Shown here one piece after another: positions 35,905 through 44,351 of a DNA stretch of 64,000 nucleotides. This DNA comes from Candidatus Latescibacterota bacterium (GTDB taxonomy: Bacteria > Latescibacterota > UBA2968 > UBA8231), in contig JAJEFJ010000107.1 in the NCBI GenBank assembly GCA_022820485.1, forward strand, positions 1 to 64,000, in the 5' to 3' direction. A program made the translations under genes and the position numbers. A model generated the notes under the pieces. It did no database searches and was not told the DNA's origin. It worked only from the letters and a program-made list of their open reading frames with translations. Position 1 is the first letter of the stretch. Each line of letters opens with the position of its first letter.

Positions 35905-37104
35905 TCACGCCCTCGGCGGCCACGGGTCCAGACAGGCCCCGGTCGGCCGCGGCCCAGTCGGTCGCCAGCGGAACGCATCATACGACCGGTATTCCAAGTC
36001 CAGCCACGGCGTTTCCAGCCGCGTGTACCCCTCGTAGCGCGACGTCAGCGCCGCTTCGAGGATGCCGCTGGTCAGCAGCGTGCGCTCGACCGGGTACTGG
36101 GCCTCGCCGGTCAGGAACATCTCTTCGACGTTGAGAGACAGATAGCTGAAGTGCGCGTACGCCCCTTCCGGCCCGCCGTGTCCTTGGGCGTGGAATTCGC
36201 AGGCTTGCACTTGGCCATCGACCCACGCCGCGTACGCCAAATCGTGGACATAGCCGTTGAGCATCAACACAGCCCCCCGCAGTCCATCGCTGTATTCCAC
36301 CAAAAAAAGCGCCGGGTTTTCGCAGTGCTCCTCCATCGTCCCCTCGGGCTTGTCGGGAATAGTCGCGCAGGCGGCCTCTGCTAGTTCTCGCGACCACAAT
36401 CCCTCATCGGCGGCCCGCCACACAGCCTCCCCCTCCAGACAAGTCACCGCGGCCACTCCCGTCTCGCCGCCTCGCCGTCGCTCGACCATGCACTGAAGCA
36501 CTTCAAGCGTGTGGAATCCGTAGATATCCAGCCCGGAAAACCCAATCGCCACCGCCTCCTCCACGGGAGTTTCCAACTCGTGCTCGACCCAAGGCTGTCG
36601 CCAACACACCGGCAGCGAAGACCCGCCCATAAACGCCGCTCCCACTGCCTGCGTCCGTTGGTACATCCACAGCGCATCAGTCCAGCTATAGGACAAGTGC
36701 TTGTCGTTGAACACCGGTACCCCCCGCTTCGACGTCGCCATCACCCCGCAGATTTGCTCCATAAAGTAGCGCCGCGGATAGAGCTGTTGATCCTTTTCGT
36801 TCCAAGCGTAATCCCCGTGCTCGCCAATGGACAACACCCCATCCACCGCCAACTCCCGTCCCCCCAGACACAGCGCCGCCGAGATGCTGTTATAAATCGG
36901 CACCCCGTGCTCTTGGGCCATCGCCCGTCCCATGTCGTTTTCGGGAAATTGGTCGATGTACATAGACGCGATCTCGACCCTCGGTGCACACAAGCCCTCG
37001 TCCGTGGGAAATCCCTTGAGGAACTTGGAGACAATCACGTCGGCGTGCGACCGAGGGCGGTATTCGGTGATGATCGCCGCGATTTTCTTTTTGCTCGTTG
37101 TCAT
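35905..37104 (-). CDS. Divergent Gfo/Idh/MocA-like protein, function unknown
   Basis: 399 residues. The N-terminal part ('KKIAAIITEYRPRSHADVIVSKFLKGFP', 'GVPIYNSISAALCLGGRELAVDGVLSIGEHGDY' in pieces) has the alternating beta-alpha pattern of a Rossmann domain followed by an 'SIGEHG' turn where Gfo/Idh enzymes have EKP. The usual GxGxxG is not visible, so NAD binding is uncertain. A C-terminal alpha/beta part from about residue 170 fits the family's substrate domain. It sits 16 bases upstream of glnE and downstream of the mannonate-dehydratase-like gene. Confidence 0.55.
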   Translation of the reverse strand: MTTSKKKIAAIITEYRPRSHADVIVSKFLKGFPTDEGLCAPRVEIASMYIDQFPENDMGRAMAQEHGVPIYNSISAALCLGGRELAVDGVLSIGEHGDYAWNEKDQQLYPRRYFMEQICGVMATSKRGVPVFNDKHLSYSWTDALWMYQRTQAVGAAFMGGSSLPVCWRQPWVEHELETPVEEAVAIGFSGLDIYGFHTLEVLQCMVERRRGGETGVAAVTCLEGEAVWRAADEGLWSRELAEAACATIPDKPEGTMEEHCENPALFLVEYSDGLRGAVLMLNGYVHDLAYAAWVDGQVQACEFHAQGHGGPEGAYAHFSYLSLNVEEMFLTGEAQYPVERTLLTSGILEAALTSRYEGYTRLETPWLDLEYRSYDAFRWRPTGPRPTGACLDPWPPRA

Positions 37105-37201
37105 AGGAACCTCTTTGGAGACTCGCCGACTTTAGAAGCCGTCTTCAAAACTCTAAGTGCGCTCTGGACATCATTTCACATCTGCGTTCATCTGCGGATC
37201 A

Positions 37202-38164
37202 CTACTTAACCGCCGCCAACGCGGCAAACAACGCCTTGATGTACCCCACCGAGTACGCCAACCCCCGCGTCAGTGCCCCCTCGTCTCCTTCCAGCGCCGG
37301 TATGTGGTCGGGATTGATACACCCGTCGAATCCCACTCGGTCCAACTCCAGCAGGATCTTGGCCATGTTCATGTCGCCGTCGTCGAGCAGGGTCTCTTCA
37401 AACCCACCGGCCGTGGCCAAGCTGCCGCGCACATTGCGCAAATGCACCATGAATATCCGGCCCTTGCGCCCGTAATTGTGCACCTCGTCGAGCACTAAGG
37501 GCAAACCCCCGGCCTCGGCGCGAGTGCCGCAGCAGTAGAGGTACCCAACTTGGCGGCTGGGAAAGGCGTCGATGACCTTGTGAAAACCCAAGCCGCCCAG
37601 CGGCGTATCCGGCAGCGGCGAGTCCGAAGGGTGGATCGCCAGCTTGATGTCGCGGTCTTCGGCAATGGGCACCAAGCGCTCGTACACTGTGCAAAAGCGC
37701 GCCCACCAAGCATCGAGCTGTTCTAGCGAAGGTGGCCCCTCGTCGCTCTCGGCCAAGCTGCGGCTCTCGGCCCGGTAGTGGTAGCCGCCGCGCCGTGGCG
37801 AGTTCCAGCGATGGAGCATCCAAGGGAACACGTCGCCGTGGAATCGCTGCCGCGCAATGGGCGCGCCGGCCTCGGCAAAGACCTTTAGTGCCGCAACCGT
37901 GTTTTCCAACTCCTTCTCGCCGTCGTCTTCACCGGACATGAACTTTGCGGTTATGTCCGGCAGGGTCACGCGATTGAAGTCCAGCCCCCAAGAACGGATT
38001 TTTTTTCTTATTTTTATCACGGCGTCCAAGTCGGGATAGCCCTGCTCTTTGACCCCCGGGAAGTAATCGCCCGAGCCAAAGTCCAAACAATCGACCCCGA
38101 GTTGGGTGACGTAGCGCAGGTACGATTCCGACAAATCGCCGTGCCAAACGGATATTTTGAACAT
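37202..38164 (-). CDS. Mannonate dehydratase-like (UxuA-related) TIM-barrel protein
   Basis: 320 residues from the ATG preceded by AAAGGAGGG. 'YVTQLGVDCLDFGSGDYFPGV' begins the barrel, 'IKLAIHPSDSPLPDTPLGGLGF' and 'IFMVHLRNVRG' carry metal-binding His and Asp, and 'DGCINPDHIP' is the UxuA/xylose-isomerase-like C-terminal signature. It probably acts on a sugar acid such as mannonate, in line with the lactonase and sugar-acid-type genes nearby. Overall length is slightly shorter than E. coli UxuA (394), so a related isomerase/dehydratase is also possible. Confidence 0.75.
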   Translation of the reverse strand: MFKISVWHGDLSESYLRYVTQLGVDCLDFGSGDYFPGVKEQGYPDLDAVIKIRKKIRSWGLDFNRVTLPDITAKFMSGEDDGEKELENTVAALKVFAEAGAPIARQRFHGDVFPWMLHRWNSPRRGGYHYRAESRSLAESDEGPPSLEQLDAWWARFCTVYERLVPIAEDRDIKLAIHPSDSPLPDTPLGGLGFHKVIDAFPSRQVGYLYCCGTRAEAGGLPLVLDEVHNYGRKGRIFMVHLRNVRGSLATAGGFEETLLDDGDMNMAKILLELDRVGFDGCINPDHIPALEGDEGALTRGLAYSVGYIKALFAALAAVK

Positions 38165-38251
38165 CGCTTGCCCTCCTTTTGCGGGGCAAAAAATAGCCAA
38201 GTCCCCTCAATCCAACAAGCAGCGCCGCTCTTGCCCATAGGACGACACAAC

Positions 38252-38662
38252 ATGCCAGCACAGCCTCCCGACTTCACGCTCACCCTAGACGTCCGCGACT
38301 ACGAATGCGATCTCCAAGGCATTGTCAACAACGCGATCTACCAACACTACCTCGAACACGCCCGCCACCAGTATCTGCAAAGCCTCGGCCTCAGCTTTGC
38401 CCGCTTCCACGAACAGGGCCACGACTTGGTCCTCACCCGCGCAGAAATCGACTACAAGACCCCCCTCCGCAGCGGCGACCGCTTCACAGTCGAACTGCGC
38501 GTAGAGCGGGAGAGCCGCCTGCGCTTTTGCTTTGTCCAAGATATCTTCAGAGAAGCCGACGGCACACACGTGCTGCACGGACGCCTCATCGGCACCAGCC
38601 TCAACCGCGACGGGCAGCGCGGCTTTCCGCCTGAGATAGAGGAGCTGTTGGCGAATCGCTGA
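38252..38662 (+). CDS. Acyl-CoA thioesterase, hot-dog fold (4HBT family)
   Basis: 136 residues, divergent from the gene before. 'DYECDLQGIVNNAIYQHYLEHARHQYL' is the 4HBT hallmark: here the usual D-x-x-G-I-V-(N/Y)-x-x-x-Y-x-x-x-x-E is nearly intact, with D, Y and E aligned. 'ALTRAEIDYKTPLRSGDRFTVELRV'-type strands follow. It hydrolyses an acyl-CoA. No close functional partner is visible. Confidence 0.85.
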   Translation: MPAQPPDFTLTLDVRDYECDLQGIVNNAIYQHYLEHARHQYLQSLGLSFARFHEQGHDLVLTRAEIDYKTPLRSGDRFTVELRVERESRLRFCFVQDIFREADGTHVLHGRLIGTSLNRDGQRGFPPEIEELLANR

Positions 38663-38738
38663 TAGTACACGTGAGCGCGTTGCGCTTGTTTTGCTCAATC
38701 GTTACGCTCAGTCTCGTTCCTTCGCTTGAGGAGTCGTC

Positions 38739-39598
38739 ATGGCTGCATCGTACCCGCGCATTCCCTACGGAGAGGCCGATTTCAGGCGCATCCGCTTGAA
38801 TGGCTGGCTCTATGTCGATAAGACGCGCTTCGTCCACGCTTTAGAAGACGAGCGCTACGTCTTTCTGATACGTCCGCGGCGCTTTGGCAAGTCCTGCTGG
38901 GTGTCGCTGCTGGACAACTACTACAGCCGCAAGAGAGCCGACGACTTCGAGGCGGTCTTCGGCGGCACCTCCAACTCAGCTTCCCCTTGGACCGGGTCGA
39001 CCGGCGCGAAAACTTCCTGTCGCTGCTGCATTACTTCGGCCTACTCAGCATCCGCGATGTGGCGCACGGAGTGCCTCGGTTGGGCATTCCCAATCAAACG
39101 GTTAAGCGGCTGATGTACGGCTACCTGCGCGATGCGTACGATGATGTGGGGGTGTTCTCCGTCGATGTGTACACCTTCTCCCGCTTGATGCGGCAGATGG
39201 CCTATGAGGGGGCTTGGCAACCCGTGTTGGACTTTTTGCGCGATGCCTTGGCCGAACAAACCGGCATCCGCGACTACATGGATGGCGAGAAAGTCATTCA
39301 CGGCTTTGTCGCCGCCCATTTGAGTATGCCGATCTCTACCTAGAGCCATTCGTCGCCCAATACTCCGACATGCGGTACGGCTACGTACTCGAACTCAAGC
39401 ACCTGAAACGAAGCGAGACCCTTGACGAATCCCTAGTGGCGGACAAGGTGCAAGAGGCCGTGCTTCAGGTGCGCTCCTACTTAGCGGACCCGTCCTTGCG
39501 CCGTCGTTACCCGTCGGTGCAGCACCTTGGCTTAGCGATGGTGTTTCACGGTTGGGAGCTGATAGCTTACGAGGCGGTGGGCGACGCTGGGGGCTAAC
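38739..39598 (+). pseudogene. AAA-ATPase-like (PF09820)/PD-(D/E)xK protein, frameshifted remnant
   Basis: Three pieces in three frames: 38739-about 38980 (IPYGEADFRRIRLNGWLYVDKTRFVHALE and 'FLIRPRRFGKSCWVSLLDNYY', with the GKS P-loop), about 38987-39330 ('FLSLLHYFGLLSIRD...' and 'LMYGYLRDAYDD'), and about 39330-39598 ('YADLYLEPFVAQ', 'YVLELKHLKR' with the E-x-K nuclease motif). Such proteins are normally about 520 residues, so a middle part is also deleted. GAGGAG precedes the ATG. It is a decayed gene next to repeat-borne material. Confidence 0.8.
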
Positions 39599-39609
39599 GC
39601 GGAACGTTC

Positions 39610-40707
39610 CTGACGTTACGCAGTTTTCGTCGCTTACTTCCCATCCCTGTATCCTTGCCGCTACACTCCAGCACCTCCGATCCCCTCCTTCTCTCTGAAC
39701 CGCTGCCGTGGCCCGATTTTTGCTTAGCTGTGTTTGTATTTGTATCCCAATTGGATATATTCTCTCCAGCGCGTCAGCGCTTAGCAGCAAGGCTCGGATG
39801 GCCGCTTTTGATAGTGTTTCCAAGTCCCTAATTAGCACCTATCCGCACGACTTTTTGGCCTTTCTGCTCGGGCATTCAAAGGTGCAGATGCTGGATATGC
39901 TCAACCCGGAGCAGACCACCGTCGAGACGCAGGTGATGGACAGCCTGCTGCGGGTGCAGATCAACGGACAGGAGGCGTTAGTTCACTGCGAGTTTCAGAC
40001 CACCGACAGCACGGCCTTGTCCATGCCGCTGCGGATGGCGCGCTACATGGGACGCTGCCTTGCCGAGTATGGCTTGCGCCTGTTCTCGCATGTGATTTAC
40101 TTGCGTCCCGACGCAGGTCGGCACGATCCGGGGCAATACATCCAAGAGGATGTCGGTTATGAGGTGGTGCTGCGCTACAAGGTGATCCGGCTGACCGAAC
40201 TAGATGGGCTGGCGCACTTGGCGTCGGGCAATGTGGGGGTGCTGCCGTTCACGCCGCTGATGGGTCGTCCTGAAGGGATGGATGTGGATGCGTGGTTGTG
40301 CCGATGCGTAGAGACGACCGAGGGGTTGGCTACACCTCGGTCGGTCAAAGCGAGTGTGCTGGCGCACATGGGGGTGTTGAGTTCGTTGGTGTGCGAGGAA
40401 TCGACCATTTTTTCTCTCATATCGGAGGAGATTATGACTGAGTTTCCGTTACTTGAGACTTTGCGCAAGCGAGCGTGGGAGCAAGGCATTGAGCAAGGAG
40501 GCCGAGAACGCGCCGTCGAAGATCTGCTCGATGTGCTGGCGATTCGCTTTGGGCTGGCCGCGTCGGATCCGTTGGCCGACCGCCTTGGGGCCATCAACGA
40601 TGTGCAGCGCCTCAAGCAGTTGTTCCGGGCGGCCATACAGGTGCCCAGCCTCGAAGCCTTTAGGTCCTTGCTACACGAAGCCGAGTAGGATCGCCGCGTA
40701 ACATCAG
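39610..40707. mobile_element. TIR-bounded segment carrying the Rpn-type gene (possible larger member of the CTGAYGTTACGCA family)
   Basis: CTGACGTTACGCAG (39610-39623) and the inverted CCGCGTAACATCAG (40694-40707) are the same ends as in copies A-C. They enclose 1.1 kb with one intact gene for an Rpn/YhgA-type nuclease. The outer flanks (AACGTTC, TTATTCA) are not a direct repeat. It may be a fuller element whose duplication was lost by rearrangement, or two separate copies. Confidence 0.5.
39798..40688 (+). CDS. Rpn/YhgA-family nuclease (PD-(D/E)xK, putative transposase)
   Basis: 296 residues from ATG 39798 (AAGG upstream). 'DSVSKSLISTYPHDFLAFLLG' is the usual N-terminus of the family. The PD-(D/E)xK-like core is at 'TQVMDSLLRVQINGQEALVHCEFQTTDS' in pieces, with D and the E-x-Q of the Rpn group. 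'LRMARYMGRCLAEYGLRLFSHVIYLRP' follows. The C-terminal helical part ends with 'RLKQLFRAAIQVPSLEAFRSLL'. Rpn proteins promote RecA-independent recombination. It sits between family TIRs. Confidence 0.78.
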   Translation: MAAFDSVSKSLISTYPHDFLAFLLGHSKVQMLDMLNPEQTTVETQVMDSLLRVQINGQEALVHCEFQTTDSTALSMPLRMARYMGRCLAEYGLRLFSHVIYLRPDAGRHDPGQYIQEDVGYEVVLRYKVIRLTELDGLAHLASGNVGVLPFTPLMGRPEGMDVDAWLCRCVETTEGLATPRSVKASVLAHMGVLSSLVCEESTIFSLISEEIMTEFPLLETLRKRAWEQGIEQGGRERAVEDLLDVLAIRFGLAASDPLADRLGAINDVQRLKQLFRAAIQVPSLEAFRSLLHEAE

Positions 40708-40723
40708 TTATTCAGTTAGCTTT

Positions 40724-42871
40724 TTACTTGAGCGCCAGCCCCGCTTCTCGCAGGTACCCCTCACACTCGTCCAGCGATTCGCCGACCAGCAACACGGTAG
40801 CAAAAGAACGGGCCTGCGCCGGATCGGTCGTAAAAAGCACCCCGCCGCTCAACTGCTTGCCATCGGGCATCAACTGAGCCGGATGCGCGGCCTCCAGCGC
40901 AGCGGCACATTCAGCTAAGCCAGCAAACCCAGCCGCTACCACCTCGCGTCGGCTAATCACCAGCCACAGAGCCGTGCGCGCCGAATTAACCGCCTGTTGC
41001 AACTTGAGCGCCACCCGCCCCATCGTCGTGCGCGGATTGACCTCCACAATCGGCTTTAGCCGCAGACGGTCGCGGTCGCGGTACATCATAGCATCCACGC
41101 CAACCGGCCCCTGATAACCAGCAGCGCGCAGCGGCTCGGCGAGCCATTCGGCGAGTTGTTCGCCCAACTTCGGCAAGCGGCGGGCATCGCGCCCATCGCC
41201 GTAGAGAAACCGCTTCACTTCCTCGTCGAGGCCAGCGGTAAGCGAGCCGACAAATGAGCCGAGATATTGACCGCGTCCATCAGTGAGAAACCGCGTCCAG
41301 CCAGCCACCGTCACCGCACCCTCCTCTCCCACGTCAAAATGCAGCGACAGATCCATCACCTTGTCGAGCCACGGCTCTACTACAACTTGGCCTTGATGCC
41401 GCAAAATATTCTCCAAGCGACCGCACTGCTCCGCGCGCAGTCGTCCTCCACGGCAATGGATTTGGCCGCGCCCCGAAGAGCCGTATATAGCCTTGACGAC
41501 CACCGCGTCAAAACCAGCCTTTCCCAAGTGTCCTATCTCCGCTAGGACTTGGTCTGTCGTCGCGCAAGCCGTGCCGACCACATCCGTCCCACAGAAATAG
41601 TCGGCCTGTTCCACCGCGAGAAATTCACCCAGCCGCGCCGCACTCCACGACTTAGCGTAGAGTTGCCGGATCGCCGCGCTCCAGCAAGGCCCTTCGGTTA
41701 GGCTGAGCTCACCGTCGAAGCCTCCACCCCGAGGCAATCCCTCAACCAACGGCGCAAACAACTCTGCACTGTCTGGACTCCAGCCCCAAGGTCTGAGCGC
41801 GTTGACTTTGCGCTCGACAAGCGCCGCGAGGCCGTCCGCGCTGCACTCGACGAACTCCGGTATCGCAAAGCCCAACCCCTGCATCCGCCGCAAAAAGCCC
41901 GGCGAAGGTTTCTCGCGCAAAAGCACCACATCGTCGCGGACGCACAACAGCATGGGCAACGCTTGGAAGTCGGCCTCTAACTCAGCCACCCGCTGCGATG
42001 GCGTTAAACCCGGTCGGCCCAACGCCACCTGCTCCTCGCAGTTAGCATTGAACCAGTACACAGCCGGACAGCGTCCCCGCGACTGCGAGAACAATTCCAA
42101 CTCGTCGATGTAGTCCGCGGAAAGCCCGGCCTGGAGCCGACCCGCACGATTGAAGCCAATGCCCTTGGCCCGCGCCGGTCCCAACGGGAAGCGCAGTGCC
42201 CGGCGATAGGCGTCCCATTCGCTCAGCTCGGCCTCCTGCCAGCGTCTAAACCAAGTCAGCCCGTGTTTGACGTGGCCGATCTCGTCGCGGTAAATCCGCT
42301 CCAGAATCGCCGCAGTCTCCGGGTCGTCCAATTGCCGATAGACCTCGGCGTAGTGCCGCGCGTAGTCGAGATTGGCTTGTTCGAGGGTCAGGCTCAAGCC
42401 CGTTACAAAGTCCATCGGGGTCTCCATCGGCCCAATGGCCTTCCAGAAAAAATCGCCGACCGGGATCTCGCCAAATTGCACCCCAATCTCCCGCATCCGC
42501 TGCTGGTAGAGCCGCACGTGCTCTTGCTCGTCTCTGAGCGTCTGCACCAAACCACGGCGAAACTTCTCCGGTGCCTGCGGGAACTTGAGCAGCGCCAGTG
42601 CCATCAGCTCCAAGGCGAGCAACTCGTGGTTGGCAAAAAAGTGCAAGACCAGCCCGCGCTCTTTTTCGCTGTGGAAGTGGCGCACGTCGCGGAAGCGGAG
42701 CTTTTCTCGGTGGTGCCACTCGTCCAGCCCCAAGCCGGGCGGACGACCCGGCGCACTGGGGGTCGCAATCCCCGTACCGGGCGCACGGTCCTCGTAGCGG
42801 TCAAGCGCGACCAGCTTGTCTTCCCAGCGCGTACCGAAGAGAACCTGTTCGGCGAATTGGCGAATTTCCAT
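40724..42871 (-). CDS. DUF455 ferritin-like diiron domain fused to an ATP-grasp domain
   Basis: 715 residues. The N-terminal 220 residues are a ferritin-like four-helix bundle of the DUF455 type with a complete diiron set: E83, E115-x-x-H118, E164, E197-x-x-H200. From about residue 260 a pre-ATP-grasp segment leads to an ATP-grasp fold: 'FDAVVVKAIYGSSGRGQIH' (nucleotide-binding loop), 'QVVVEPWLDKVMDLSLHFDV', and 'KPIVEVNPRTTMGRVALKL' with the metal-binding E-x-N. An oxygenase coupled to an ATP-dependent carboxylate-amine ligase suggests a modification pathway for a small molecule or peptide. I know no characterised member of this architecture. Confidence 0.8.
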   Translation of the reverse strand: MEIRQFAEQVLFGTRWEDKLVALDRYEDRAPGTGIATPSAPGRPPGLGLDEWHHREKLRFRDVRHFHSEKERGLVLHFFANHELLALELMALALLKFPQAPEKFRRGLVQTLRDEQEHVRLYQQRMREIGVQFGEIPVGDFFWKAIGPMETPMDFVTGLSLTLEQANLDYARHYAEVYRQLDDPETAAILERIYRDEIGHVKHGLTWFRRWQEAELSEWDAYRRALRFPLGPARAKGIGFNRAGRLQAGLSADYIDELELFSQSRGRCPAVYWFNANCEEQVALGRPGLTPSQRVAELEADFQALPMLLCVRDDVVLLREKPSPGFLRRMQGLGFAIPEFVECSADGLAALVERKVNALRPWGWSPDSAELFAPLVEGLPRGGGFDGELSLTEGPCWSAAIRQLYAKSWSAARLGEFLAVEQADYFCGTDVVGTACATTDQVLAEIGHLGKAGFDAVVVKAIYGSSGRGQIHCRGGRLRAEQCGRLENILRHQGQVVVEPWLDKVMDLSLHFDVGEEGAVTVAGWTRFLTDGRGQYLGSFVGSLTAGLDEEVKRFLYGDGRDARRLPKLGEQLAEWLAEPLRAAGYQGPVGVDAMMYRDRDRLRLKPIVEVNPRTTMGRVALKLQQAVNSARTALWLVISRREVVAAGFAGLAECAAALEAAHPAQLMPDGKQLSGGVLFTTDPAQARSFATVLLVGESLDECEGYLREAGLALK

Positions 42872-42888
42872 GTACCCAATATAACTAA

Positions 42889-43009
42889 CTGACGTTACGC
42901 ACAGGCATCAAGGTATGGGATGCTTCGACTCCGCTTCGCTACGCTCAGCATGACTAGGAAGTAGCTCGCCAGTACCTGTCATGCTGAGCGCAGCGAAGCA
43001 TCCCATACC
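42889..43009. repeat. TIR-family left end with a long cruciform (copy E)
   Basis: CTGACGTTACGCAC (42889-42902) is the family end. It is followed by an inverted repeat with 16-bp arms, GGTATGGGATGCTTCG (42912-42927) and CGAAGCATCCCATACC (42994-43009). No right TIR is found. A related, partly degenerate copy in the opposite orientation lies at 57351-57418. Confidence 0.7.
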
Positions 43010-43092
43010 TCCCATGCGTCCATTCCTCACCTTGACACCTAGCTCAGCCCGCCGTATCTAGCCCACCCCACCACTTCCAAAAGGAGTCCCCC

Positions 43093-44343
43093 ATGCAGGT
43101 CCAATCCGTCGAACTCATCCACCTAGACGTTCCGTTTACCGACCACACCAATCAGCACATGCAGTACTGGCTGCCGCATTGGCGCATTGTCCAGCTCTGC
43201 AAAATCACCCTCGCCGACGGCACCATAGGCTGGGGCGAAACCATTCCCAACTACACGTGGGCCAAAGTCCCCGAAGACATCGAAGACCGCATCGTCGGCC
43301 GTGCGGTCGGCGATTTGCTGTGGCAGGATGCGCTGGGAGCTGGGGTCCAGCAGGCGCTTTTCGACGCAGTGGGCAAGGTCTTAGGTGCCCCCGTGTATCG
43401 CCTGTTGGGCACCAAGGTCCGCACGTGGTGCCCGCTGTCGTGGTGGGCGATGGACATGCCGGCCGCAGATTGGGCGCGCCAGTGCGCCGACGCCGTCGCA
43501 CAGGGCTATACCACCGCCAAGCTCAAGGCGCGAACATGGTACGACCTGCACGCATGCATCCAAGCCATTATTGAGGCTGTCCCCCCGCAGTTCAAGCTCG
43601 ACTTGGACTTCAACGGCACGCTCGCCAACGCCGCCAGTGCCGTCGAGTTTTTATCAACCTTGGAGCAATACCCGCAGGTGGCCATGATTGAGACGCCGAT
43701 CCCCCAGTCCGATGTGGCCGGCAATGCCCAAATCCGCAACCACATCCGCCGCCCGCTGGCCATGCACTACGGCTCGCCGCCCATCCTCACCACCCTGCAA
43801 GAAGACGTCGCCGATGGCTTTGTCGTCTGCGCTGGAGCCCACGGCATCGCGCAGCAATCCGCGGTCGCCGACGTGGCCAACAAACCCTTCTGGCTCCAGC
43901 TCGTCGGCACGGGCATCACCACCACATGGGCCGCTCATTTGGGCGCGGTCTGTCCCCAGAGCAAGTGGCCAGCCATCACCTGCATGAACATCTGGGAGAG
44001 CCAACTGTTAGCCGACCCCATCCAACTGCGCGGCGGCTACTACCGAGTTCCAGAAAAACCCGGCCTCGGCATCGAGATTGACCTCCAAGCCATAGAGCAA
44101 TATCGAGTGGATTACAGTTGGGTCGATCCACCCCGCCACGTCTATCGCTACGCCCGCGCCAACGGCGAAGTCACCTACTACGGCTGCTCCAAACAGGACC
44201 TCCACAACGAATACCCCCGCGACGCCATGCCCGTCTGCGAAAGCGGTTCTGAATGCCTCCCCGTCGAAGACGACGGCAGCCGCGAGTTCGCCCAGATTTA
44301 CGAAGCCGTGCAGGATGGAGGGACGTTTAGAAGGGTGGAGTAG
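43093..44343 (+). CDS. Divergent mandelate racemase/enolase-superfamily protein
   Basis: 416 residues with AAAGGAG upstream. The capping domain (VELIHLDVPFTDHTNQHMQYW) and TIM barrel are recognisable. 'AKLKART' supplies the K-x-K catalytic pair position, 'KLDLDFNG' the first metal ligand and 'AMIETPIPQ' the second. Where a third Asp/Glu ligand is expected, the sequence reads 'LAMHYGSPPI', and the usual His-Asp dyad is not evident. The protein may have lost or changed catalysis. It is followed after 8 bases by the acyltransferase. Confidence 0.75.
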   Translation: MQVQSVELIHLDVPFTDHTNQHMQYWLPHWRIVQLCKITLADGTIGWGETIPNYTWAKVPEDIEDRIVGRAVGDLLWQDALGAGVQQALFDAVGKVLGAPVYRLLGTKVRTWCPLSWWAMDMPAADWARQCADAVAQGYTTAKLKARTWYDLHACIQAIIEAVPPQFKLDLDFNGTLANAASAVEFLSTLEQYPQVAMIETPIPQSDVAGNAQIRNHIRRPLAMHYGSPPILTTLQEDVADGFVVCAGAHGIAQQSAVADVANKPFWLQLVGTGITTTWAAHLGAVCPQSKWPAITCMNIWESQLLADPIQLRGGYYRVPEKPGLGIEIDLQAIEQYRVDYSWVDPPRHVYRYARANGEVTYYGCSKQDLHNEYPRDAMPVCESGSECLPVEDDGSREFAQIYEAVQDGGTFRRVE

Positions 44344-44351
44344 GCCAACCC

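Noticed and set aside
39603..40714. 7-bp target duplication for the Rpn-bearing segment
   Set aside because: The flanks AACGTTC and TTATTCA differ, so the segment cannot be called a confirmed transposon from its ends.
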